A stretch of DNA of 64,000 nucleotides. Source: Moniliophthora roreri. Its lineage: Eukaryota > Basidiomycota > Agaricomycetes > Agaricales > Marasmiaceae. Under the pieces are notes generated by a model. It saw nothing but the letters and a program-made list of their open reading frames with translations. It did no database searches and had not been told where the DNA came from. Made by a program: the position numbers and the translations under genes. Positions 54,640 through 64,000 of this stretch are shown here, piece by piece (position 1 is the first letter of the stretch; every line of letters begins with the position of its first letter). The stretch is from contig LATX02000177.1 of NCBI GenBank assembly GCA_001466705.2, forward strand, positions 186,001-250,000, given 5' to 3'.

Positions 54640-57110
54640 CACTACCAGTATATGCATTTGAATCAGTATCAGTAATACAGAGTCCAGTAGCATGTACCAT
54701 TGTCTCCAAGTTGACCCACAAGTTTTATATTGAGGACAATACCCTGAAGACACTTCTGCCACACTTTGCAGAAGAATTGCCTTTTTATACTTTGCAGGTC
54801 ATTCTTGTGCAGGCTCTGGAACCTTGCATGTCATTCAACGACTTTGATTGATTAGACCTAGTGTTTGTAGTGTCTTCCAGGACTTGTGGGAGTGATGACA
54901 GTGGGATTTCTGAAGGTGGACTCAAGGACATGATGGATTTGTCTTCAGAGTCACTCTCAGTACAAGCTTTCAATTTTTTCTTCTTTTTCTTCTGCTTTTT
55001 CTTCTGCTCTCATTGAGAAAGAACACTGGTACACAGAGAAGAAAGGACAGCAAAGAGTTTAGCTGTTTGGAACACTGGGAAAGGCCAGGATATGGAAGAA
55101 AGTAGAATATCAAGTGATTCTTATAATTCTTATGTGAGCAGTGTGTCAAGAACAAGATTGATAAGTGATTTTGGAAGGAACAAGAACTATGAATAGTTGT
55201 AGTGCTCCTCCTTGAGTCATTCCTCCATTTATAGTGATTTCTCATAGACAGTGAGCTTGGCTTTTACTTCCTTAATCTCTGGCTTCTTTAAGTGTGATGT
55301 TTTCCATTTTGAGGTAGTGATAGATAGAGAGATAAAAGAAATAAGGTCTGGGTTTGATGATTTGGTGAACTTCTCCTAATGTACTTTGTCTAATATCTTA
55401 TGTCATTTGCAGCACAAGCCACAAGGAAGATTGTGTTTAGCATCAATGCAGTCCAGAGTTGTCTCAGCAAGTGGTTCACACTGATACACACAGTTCTCAC
55501 AAGCAATATGGCAGATCTTTTCAGCAAGAAAGTATACTAATGCAGGATCTAAACTGGTGTTCTTCACATTTGGGAATCCTTCCAAAAAGTCTAAGTCTAA
55601 TAGGAAGGCTGTGAAGTTGATTAGTAAAAAATGAAGAATGATATTGAACAACCTACTCTTAGCCATCTTCTTTGCCTTCACTATCAACTAGGTGGAAAAA
55701 AAAGTGATCTGTTGTCCATAGGTGTCCACATTACATCTGACATGACCACCAGCCTGCTTCTGTTTATTTAGTGTCTCTGCCACACCAATGGAGATGCTGT
55801 TAACAAGTGTCTTGGCATGGATACCATTTGTGAACACCTTTGTTGTGATAATGACTTAGAGCTGTGGATCAGACTCCAATAGCTTGATGGTCTCCTCATT
55901 ATACTTGTCTTCAGCAACTAAAGAGTACATTCAAATGTAGTCAAGTGGATTGACTTCAGAATGGCAGCAGTGGAAGAGAAAGAGGAAAAGTTGAAAGCCA
56001 GGTTCAATAGTGTGGATATGAATAATAGTTTTGTGGCCCTCATTGAGGTAGAGAATGAGTTGGGGAAAGCCAAGACCTTTAATGGAAGATGTGAGAGTTT
56101 GTACAATAATCTTGGTATTAGAGTGTTCATTTGACTGTCAAATCAAACAGAAGTTACTTCTAGAGAAACCTAGAGTTGAGCATACTGAATCTGTTGATAT
56201 ACCTAGCTATAGGGTAGCTGTCATTCTGAAAATAGCAGTATCTGGAAGTTGACCAGAAAGAAAGAATCCAATGATTCTGAAGGCTGGACAGAATGAAAGA
56301 CCCTATTTATCAATAACATGGGCTTCTTCAGCACATCTAAAAATAACATTGGAGTGAAAGCTGGTGGAATTAGGAATCTTGTACTATTCAGGTTCATAAA
56401 GATGTTTAGGATCAATAATGATAAGCTGATACTTGCATTTAGTAGTTTCTTTGATGATATTGGTATGCTCAAGGCAAGCAGCAGACATGTTCTGGTGAGT
56501 AAATGCAAAGCCTTTAATTCCAAATCTTGTGGATTTTTTAACCCTAGGCACCTTGCTCCAGATGGAGAAAAGAAAAGAAGATGAGAAATTATACAATGTT
56601 GTTTGCAAGACCCTTCATAGGTGATATGACAATACTGACAGGCTTTTTCTTGATGCATACATCAAACCAAGAGTAGTTTCATGAGTTCTAGCTTATTTCC
56701 TGATGTAGAAGAAGAGGAACAATAAAGAGAGTAGACTTTCTATTGCCAGTAGCTGTGATGTACATGACCTGCTTCAGATTAAGAATGTCTGCAATTGGCT
56801 TGTGCTAATGAGGCTTCAATCTGTTGGTCCATTGGGGAATACACTTTCTGACTATGGCATCAATGACTTTTAAGCCTTCAGGAGAGTGAAAGTTGAGCTT
56901 GATAGCTATCAGAAGATGGCAGATTGACACAGAAGTACAAAATGGGACAGTGGCTATGCACCTAAAGGCTAACCAAACATGTACATATATTAGGTAATAT
57001 ATGGGTGTGCTGCAAACCTCCTGCAAAATGCCTAAAACTAATTGTCAAGAGCATAATTCAAAGCAGGCTAAGCCACCATGTTGGGAAGGATAGTATTAAG
57101 TTTTCTCGAT
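54640..57110 (-). pseudogene. RecQ-like DEAD/DEAH helicase of the basidiomycete multicopy type
   Basis: Minus strand, convergent with the DUF6589-like gene. From 5' to 3': KCKYQLIIIDPKHLYEPE near 56430, then EEAHVIDK near 56320 (the Walker B/DEAH region, E replacing D), KYNEETIKLLESDPQL and VIITTKVFTNGIHAKTLVNS with ISIGVAETLNK near 55900-55770 (helicase C domain), then a Cys-rich block CHIACENCVYQC and TLDCIDAKHNLPCGLC near 55500-55410, and a basic tail ending KKQKKKKKN near 54970. RecQ enzymes unwind DNA 3' to 5' with ATP. The Walker A lysine loop is not recognisable upstream. Multiple stops. The Cys block after the helicase core supports this particular family rather than cellular RecQ. 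Confidence 0.6.
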
Positions 57111-58320
57111 AGTGTACACTTGAGCTAGCTATCTTGATATGAATAAGCATTCAAATTTGTTTAGAATGAATGAACTTGAATCAAAGCAGAGGTTGTTAAT
57201 GCATCTGCAATTTTATCTTTGCCCATGTTATACATAGAGCCTCTCCTACTCCAATTCTGCCCAGACTCTGCCCAAGAACAACCTAATATCCAATATCAGA
57301 TTAAGACATTGAGAAGACAGAAGCTGCCTAAGCAAGGCACATTGAGGAAAAGAGGCAAGTATGTGTTGGCATGTTCAAGCCTCATGTGGCAGTATTGAGA
57401 ATTGCCTTTTTTGGGCCATTTCCATGATACTCAACCACTAGGCAAGCTACAACTCTGCAATACTCAGAAAGAGCAAAACCAGGAGGCCAGTAGTCTCCTC
57501 AGGCACTTGATAAAGTCAGAATATAGTAAGTTTGAGAAGAATAGAACCTAAGAATGAGTCAACTGAAATGCTGCTGACATTGGTATCAAGCCAATGCTGT
57601 CACTGGGTGCAGGGAAGCATGAGTTGAGATAACTTATGTAATGTCTATGCTTTAGTTACAACTAGGGATTTTAAAATAACCCAAATTAATTATTCAATAG
57701 ATATGTTATATATTGAAAAGCATAAGTTGAAGAGTATCTATTGAATATCTGCTCTAAATTATGGTTTGCTTATGCTATAGAATATAGTATAGATATGATA
57801 CACATATATTATAGTCATGCTACAAAGCAGAGAGGGTATATAGCATAAGCATCAGATATAAAAACTCAAGTTATGCAGCATATATGCAATATGATTTTAA
57901 AGCACAAATAGATAATACATGCCATGTGGTAATTGTTATTACACACTATATCTAGCAATGAGATGTGCATACTCAATAGCATAGCTATTGCAAAAGTTGA
58001 ATTTAACTTATGCTATAGTTGTGCAATATATAAAGCTGGAGAAAGTTGCAATACTGTCATAAAGGTATGAAGGTGATGGCACCTCAACTGTGACACTATT
58101 ATCAGCTAGCAATGAGCCTATAGTGACCTGTGACTACCATCTTCACAAGCAACAGCACTTATTGTCTCCAAAATAAGTTACTGACTATTTTTTTTGCTAT
58201 CTATATGTTACAGTTGTAAGCTGATGACAGACCCTCTGTGACTCATTATATTACAGTCTTTTGGCAACAGGACAGTGCCTCTGTTACCTGTTACAGCCTC
58301 CATACACTTCATGACAGTAT
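57111..58320. other. AT-rich sequence, no gene recognised
   Basis: No coding frame of note. Contains the 87-bp segment shared with 21051-21137, and palindrome-prone AT words around 57660-57830. CpG nearly absent. Confidence 0.4.
57831..57917 (+). repeat. 87-bp exact match to 21051-21137 (inverted)
   Basis: AGAGGGTATATAGCATAAGC through AAATAGATAATA. Identical by eye to the reverse complement of the copy 36.7 kb upstream, in surroundings that otherwise do not match. Confidence 0.75.
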
Positions 58321-58329
58321 ATTAAAATC

Positions 58330-59800
58330 AGAAAGAATGCAGAAGCAAGGAACTCTTAATTAAGAGAGCATAAGGTGAAGAGTCCTCAATCAAAGGATGC
58401 TAATAGGACTTATTATTGTACCTTGTCTATATAGGATTAGTGAAGGTGGAGATTCCTTAATATAAGAATATGAAGGCAAGAAATGCTTAATAGAAGAATA
58501 CAAAGGTAAAGGTAAAAGATCTTTAGTTAAACAAGCAAAGGTGAAGAATCCTTAATGTAAGGATATGAAGACAACATTCTTTATAAAAGGATACAAAGGT
58601 AAAGAATCCTCAATTGAAGGACACTAAGATAAGAGTAAAGCATTCTAAGGCAAGGGTGAAGGTAGAGAATCCTTAATGTAAGAATATGAAGATGAAAATG
58701 TCTTTATAGAAGAATACAAAGGTAAAGGATCTCTAGTTAAAGAAGCATAAGGTGAGGAATCCTCAATTGAAGGACATTAAGATAAGGGTGAAGTATGCTA
58801 AGGTAAATGTGAAGTATGCTAATGTAAATGTAAAGATGTTTACCTTTGTATTCTTCTATAAAGAATTTTTCTCCTTCACATCCTTACATCAAGGATTCTT
58901 CACCTTCAGCTTTACCTTAGCATCCTTCAGTTGAGAACCCTTGGCCTTTATCTTTGCATTAGCATACTTCACCTTTACCTTTGTATTCTTCAATAAAGAA
59001 ATTTTCACTTTCACATCCTTACATTAAGGATTCTCTGCCTTCACTCTTGCCTTAGAATGTTTTACCCTTATCTTAGTGTCCTTCAATTGAGAATTCTTCA
59101 CCTTTGTATCCTTCTATAAAGGATGTTTTGCCTTTATATCCTTACATTAAGGATTCTTCACCTTTGCTCCTTTAACTAAAGATCTTTTACCTTTACCTTT
59201 GTATTCTTCTATTAAGCATTTCTTGCCTTCATATTCTTATATTAAGGAATCTCCACCTTCACCCTTGCCTTGGCATACTTTACCTTTACCTTAGCATCCT
59301 TCAATTATTCTTCACCTTATGCTCCATTAACCAGAGATCCTTTACCTTTGTATCCTTCTATAAAGAATTTTTCTCCTTCATATCCTTACATTAAGGACTC
59401 TCCTCCTTCACTCTTGCCTTAGCATACTTCACCTTTACCTCAGCATCCTTCAATTGATGATCTTTTACCTTCACCCTTGCCTTAAAATACTTTACTTTTA
59501 TCTTAGTATCCTTCAATTGAGGATTCTTCACCTTATGCTCCTTTAACTAGAGATCCTTTACCTTTGTGTCCTTCTTTAAAGATCTTTAAAGAATTATCCC
59601 TCTTCACATTGTTACATTAAGAATTCTTTACTTTTGTATTCTTCTATAAAGAATTTTTCACCTTCACATCCTTCCATTAAGGATTCTCCATCTTTACCCT
59701 TGCCTTAGCATACTTCACCTTTAGCTTAGCATCTGTCAATTGAGAATCTTTTACCTTCACCCTTGCCTTAGAATGCTTCACTCTTATTTTAGTATCTTTA
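58330..59800. repeat. Inverted array of ~30-bp palindromic minisatellite units
   Basis: About 1.5 kb built of degenerate units of roughly 28-32 bp, each pairing a purine-rich spacer (AAAGGTGAAGAAT) with a small palindrome such as TCCTTCTATAAAGGA, TCCTTACATTAAGGA or TCCTTCAATTGAGGA. Units run as AAGGT-type from 58330 to about 58835 and then flip to CTTCACCTTTG-type up to 59800. Unit variants in the left arm (58443-58700) recur in reverse order and complement in the right arm (about 58990-59247), so the array is also one large inverted repeat. No protein coding. Element F is inserted at its right end. Confidence 0.85.
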
Positions 59801-59805
59801 TTCTT

Positions 59806-60208
59806 TGTTACAATGCTATAGACTGTCATATGACCACATGTATTACTAATGTATTACTTACTTTTCTTTCTCCTTCTATGAAGTTTCTGGACTCTTATGT
59901 AACAGTTTCTATCTCCTCTCTGTTTCGGTTGGTAATTATGTAACACTTCTACGATGTTCTCTTGAATTCTTTCTCGTTTGTAATCGTAGATACATTGTAC
60001 TATTTAAGTAGTCCAAACTGGGTCTCAAGCTCCTCAGCTTGACCTGGTTAACTATAAACCTTGTTCTAAGCAACAAACAAACTCTTAGGCATTGAACTCA
60101 GAGACCACCTCTTAGTTCTTGCTTAAACTCTGAACCTTGAACCTTACGATCTTCTTGACTATGTTATAGTCGAGTTGGTTGACGTTGCTGCACACAAGTA
60201 ACGTAACA
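59806..60208 (+). repeat. 5' LTR of element F (403 bp)
   Basis: TGTTACAATGC to AAGTAACGTAACA. TATTTAAG at 60001-60008 and AGCTTGACCT at 60036-60045, 35 bp apart. Confidence 0.8.
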
Positions 60209-60210
60209 TA

Positions 60211-60220
60211 AGGTCAAGCT
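60211..60220 (+). other. Primer-binding site of element F, self-priming type
   Basis: AGGTCAAGCT, 2 bp after the LTR. With neighbours, 12 bases (AGGTCAAGCTGA) are complementary to the LTR at 60034-60045. Confidence 0.7.
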
Positions 60221-60258
60221 GACTGAAGCGCCAACCTAACAAGGTTTAGGCACCACAG

Positions 60259-61609
60259 CTCCACCAAGGGCCAGACTTACTGCGGAAGACAAAAGTGACA
60301 TTGATCAAGATATCAAACTCACAAGACGGCTTCAGAACATCAGGATTGGAATTTCGGAGAACCCTGAATTGACCAGGCGTACAATTATAACCTGCCACCA
60401 CCGTCATGAAGCCATCCGACAGCTCTCAGACATGCTTGGGCCAGACACAACGACTGGCGATGAAACACAAACAGAAGACAAACAGAAGAACAACTCGACC
60501 CTATTATTCACGCTACCTGAATTGCCCTTTTTCGAGAATATCAATCAGTCCGAGAGCACAACTGAGAGCTTGACAGGCTCATCAGAATCCACAGAAGACT
60601 TTACACCTTTTGCCAAAGAACAATTACCAGAAACGGACATCATGTCAGGAGAAGCGAGCTCAACCCCAAAACGAGAACAGAAACTGATGACCCAAGAGGA
60701 GATGATTGTCAACATTGCAACAGCAGTGCTAGAAGAACAGAAGAAGAAGGGGAAGGGAGCCAAAGTAGTGGCACTGGAACCTTTTGAAGGAGATTGAAAG
60801 GACACAAAGTGATTTCTCACCAAAGTTGAGATATACATTTGCATGCACCCTTCCAATTATGATACTGATGAGAAGAAATGTCTCTTCCTTCTCTCTTATC
60901 TCCAAGGAAAAGAAACCCAATCTTGGAAACAATGAAACACCGACCTTATTTTCAATTGGAAAAGTGGCAACGATGTGCTAAAGTGGGACGATTTGAAAGC
61001 TGCTTTCAAAAAACATTATCTCCTGGCGGACATCAGAGCAGATGCACAGCTAAGGATCGAAGACATGAAAATGGGAGAAAGGGCTGACAATTATGTCAAT
61101 GACTTCAGGGTCCTGGCTGATGAATCAGGATATGATGATCAAGCCTTGATCCATATCTTCCAGAAGGGGCTACCGTTTGTGTTAGCCGACAAAATCTTGA
61201 ACCAGTCACAAGGAAGACCAGAAGATCTCAATAGATGGTACGAAGCAGCCATTAGATTCAATGAACAGTACAAATATGCTAAGGCTGTTCAGAAGCCTCG
61301 CAGGTTTCAAATGGTAGTAGACAAAAAAAAGAAGTTCGAGAAGAAGGAGACTACCGTCAATAAGCTCGAAACAGGAAGACTGTCAGAAGAGGACCAAAGT
61401 AGTACATGAAGGACAGAAGGTGCTTCCAATGTGCCAAACAAGGACATCTCAGCCGAGATTGCCCGATGAAGAACTCAGGAAAAGCCGATGAAAGAAAGAA
61501 GAAAAGAACCCCTCCAGACGCCTATGTTAAGATCCAGGCCATGTTTAAAGAATACACTCAGGAGGAGCAGACTGAACTTCTGAACATTATGGAGAAGGAG
61601 GGTTTTTGA
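60259..61609 (+). pseudogene. Gag of element F with CCHC knuckle
   Basis: Open reading begins near 60259 (ARLTAEDKSDIDQDIKLTRR) and no ATG is obvious at the front. Acidic linker, then VALEPFEGD, a TGA at 60795-60797, KDTK, a second TGA, FLTKVEIYICMHPSN, LLSYLQGKETQSWKQ, TGA, and the capsid WDDLKAAFKKHYLLADIRAD and FQKGLPFVLADKILNQSQG. A frameshift near 61395-61405 leads into MKDRRCFQCAKQGHLSRDC (CX2CX4HX4C knuckle) and the end IMEKEGF-TGA at 61607-61609. Several of the TGA codons stand where Arg or Lys is expected from relatives. Confidence 0.82.
61600..61609 (+). promoter_or_regulatory. -1 frameshift site GGGTTTT-TGA (element F)
   Basis: Gag frame G GGT TTT TGA. The -1 frame reads FLKWQKRPTLSLPPPIMI into the protease. 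Same heptamer as elements A, D and E. Confidence 0.72.
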
Positions 61610-64000
61610 AGTGGCAGAAGAGGCCGACTCTCTCCCTGCCCCCACCAATAATGATTTCGAACGTTGTATTAGCTAAGCTTGATCATAATTCTATGTGAAT
61701 TCCTTTGTCTTACAATGTTGGATCAGAAAAAGTCGGAATAAATGCGCTCCTGGACTCAGAAGCAGGAGGGCTCTTTATGACCCCTGAAACGGCGAAGACT
61801 CTCACAAGATTGGCTCTCCAAAAACATTCAAGTGTTTAATGTTGATGGAACTCTGAACAAAACGGCCTGGATCACACATTCAATGATGGCGACATACAAT
61901 ATCAGACCAAAAACGCTCATGGACACGTTCCTTCTCTCCAGATTAGGAAAAGAAGATGTCATCTTTGGACTACCCTGGTTACAGAAATACAATCTAGATG
62001 TTAACTGGAGGTCAGGAGAAATCATATTTCGGCCCAAGAGATACATCAAAATCCCACATTATAGTAGTATTTTCGACAATGAGGCACTAGAAGAGATCAT
62101 CAGCCGAATCGACATTAGAGCCAAGATGTCGGTATCACAAACAATGGCGCATCAAGTGGAACAGAAGGAACGGACATTTGAGGAACTGGTCCCAAAATAT
62201 CTGCACAAATTTAGGGCACAATTCGAAGATCGAGAAGCTGAGCATTTCTCTATATCTTGGCATTACAATCATGCTATTGATCTGAAGCCAGATTTTGTGA
62301 CCAAGGATTGCAAACTCTACTCGTTAACTGTACTGGAACAATGTGAATTGGACAAATTCTTAGAAGAAAATTTACAGAAAGGATACATCCAGAAGTCTAA
62401 ATCTCTGAATGCCTCCCTCTTTTTCTTTGTGGGCAAGAAGGAAAAGGGAAAGTTGCGACCAACACAGGATTATCGACGGTTAAACGATGGAACAATCAAG
62501 AACGTGTATCTACTGCCACTGATCTCAGATCTAATTGACAAGCTACGTGGAGCCACTATTTTCTCTAAATTGGATTTACGCAACAGATATAACAATGTTA
62601 GAATCAAAGATGGAGACCAATGGAAGGCAGCCTTCAAGACTAATCGAGGGTTGTTTGAACCCATGGTTATGTTCTTTGGACTTATGAACTCCCCAGCTAC
62701 ATTTCAAGCATTCATGGACGACATCCTCTCTGATTTCATGGCTGAAGGATGGTATCTCATTTATATGGATGACATTCTTATATATTCTGTGAATGCAGAA
62801 GAGCACTGAGAACAATCCCAATGGCTTCTCCAACAGCTTAAAGAACAAGATCTTTTCCTTAAGCTGCACAAATGCAAATTTGACGTCATGGAAGTAATCT
62901 TTTTGGGATTGGTAATCCAGCCAGGCACCATCAGTATGGACCCTGTTAAGCTGGCAGGCATTGAGGATTGGCCAGCTCCTGAAACCGTTATGGGAGTTCA
63001 AAGCTTTACTGGGTCTGTGAATTTCTACTGAAAGTTCATTGGGAGATATGCGGAGATCGCGAAGCCATTATATGATTTAACCAAAAAGGGGGTCAAGTTC
63101 GTCTGGGATGATCGGTGTCAATCGGCATTTGCTACGTTAAAACAGAAATTCTCAAAACAGCCCCTACTGAAGATCCCAGATTCTTCCAAACCATTTGTGA
63201 TCGAAGCAGATGCATCAAAATGGGCCTCTGGAGCAGTCTTACGACAGAAAGGCGAGGACAGGGAGTGGCACCCATGTGGCTACATATCCCATGCGTTCGA
63301 TGCTACAGAACGCAACTATGAGATTTATGACAGAGAGCTTTTCGCAATTGTGCGAGCTCTACAGACATGGCGACATTATGTGTTGGGAAATGGGTTCCCA
63401 GTCACCATTCTGTCGGATCACAAAAATCTCACATATTTCCAGACGGCTCAGAAGTTGAATCGGTGACAAGCACGTTGGAGTCTCTACCTGTCATTATTTG
63501 ATCTTCAACTAGTCCATGTTCCAGGGTCTCAGATGATTCAATCAGATGCACTCTCACAACAGCCAGATCACGTTCATGGGACAGACACCGATAATGAAGG
63601 TGTTGTCGTCCTGCCAGATTCTTTGTTCATCAATGTCATCGATGTTGATCTCCAATCATGGTTGAAGAAGGCACTGGGCGATGATGATTTCCATTGAAGC
63701 ACGCTAGAATCCCTCTTGGATCAAGGCATCCCTCCTATTAAGTCTTCACTTTCAGACTGGAAATTTGATGATGACATTCTCTTCTACAAGGGACGGGCGT
63801 ATGTGCCAAATGATATCACGCTGAGAAGAGATATCATACAAACCATTCACAAAGGACAGCCCTTCAGTCACCCCAGGCAGTACGGTACTGTTAATTTGGT
63901 TAGTAGGGAATTTTGGTGGCCTGGTATGTCCCAATTCATCAAAGCATTTGTGGATGGCTGTGCTCCATGCCAACAGATGAAGATCAACACACACCCCTCC
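61610..64000 (+). pseudogene. Pol of element F (protease, RT, RNase H, integrase start), partial
   Basis: Protease near 61750 reads LLDSEAGGLFM, the catalytic D-S-G changed to D-S-E. A frameshift near 61810 precedes FNVDGTLNKTAWITHS and [79 protein letters not shown] intact in LIYMDDILIYS near 62763. TGA at 62807-62809 and 63029-63031. RNase H FVIEADASKWASGAVLRQKG near 63193 and NYEIYDRELFAIVRALQTWR; TGA at 63464-63466. Integrase HKGQPFSHPRQYGTVNLVSR with CAPC at about 63960. Cut by the window end. Confidence 0.88.

Larger units (their letters stand above)
59806..64000 (+). mobile_element. Element F: Ty3/gypsy, 5' part, continues past the window
   Basis: 5' LTR 59806-60208, primer site 60211-60220, gag about 60259-61609, frameshift site 61600-61606, then protease, RT, RNase H and the integrase zinc-binding region to the window end. 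CpG content is high and LTR and protein motifs are well preserved, so it is relatively young. The 3' LTR is outside the window. The five bases before the LTR are TTCTT. Confidence 0.9.

Noticed and set aside
58330..59800. CRISPR-like array of repeats and spacers.
   Set aside because: Units are degenerate, flip orientation in the middle, spacers are not unique, and the context is a eukaryotic repeat region.

Overview
The window looks like a repeat-dense, probably heterochromatic stretch of a filamentous fungus, most likely a basidiomycete (Agaricomycetes). The pointers are several chromodomain Ty3/gypsy elements, relics resembling DUF6589, RecQ-like helicase and Spt5-like (NGN/KOW) multicopy families, spliceosomal introns of about 47 nt, and strong CpG loss in the older parts. 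I see no intact single-copy host gene and no tRNA, rRNA or CRISPR. Family names come from reading translations by eye, with no database search.

Layout. 1-4541: broken gag-like gene of a retroelement, part of it present twice. 4466-5399: inverted repeat around an N. 5400-8173: truncated minus-strand Ty3/gypsy element (A) with its 5' LTR. 8174-10134: gag-protease of a second family (B). 10498-12054: gag and partial LTR of a third (C). 12056-15540: long LTR-like repeat (R1) followed by a Ty1/copia remnant. 15.5-18.2 kb: AT-rich, nothing recognised. 18.2-25.3 kb: four copies of a second LTR-like repeat (LTR-2) among decayed genes. 25.3-30.9 kb: an unrecognised intron-bearing pseudogene with a solo LTR, present twice. 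31.7-43.4 kb: inverted repeat of about 1.5 kb per arm, with a complete gypsy element (D, 33185-40579, TSD CTTCA) in its left arm. 44.2-54.6 kb: DUF6589-like pseudogene split by a complete gypsy element (E, 46259-53314, TSD TACAC). 54.6-57.1 kb: convergent RecQ-like helicase pseudogene. 58.3-59.8 kb: inverted array of short palindromic units. 59806-64000: a gypsy element (F) running off the window.

The gypsy elements share a compact design. A TATA box lies 34-35 bp upstream of AGCTTGACCT in the LTR, and the exact complement AGGTCAAGCT lies 2 bp inside the 5' LTR boundary, as expected for Tf1-type self-priming. Gag ends on GGGTTTT plus a stop codon with pol in the -1 frame (A, D, E, F). Pol ends with a chromodomain in D and a decayed one in E. 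D and E carry a third ORF, which in D starts at TAATG. Most disabling stops are TGA where CGA (Arg) is expected, which fits CpG deamination.

Assembly caution: all five single Ns (2054, 4971, 23451, 28275, 34313) sit exactly at junctions of duplicated sequence. At least three of the duplications are probably artefacts or uncollapsed haplotypes.
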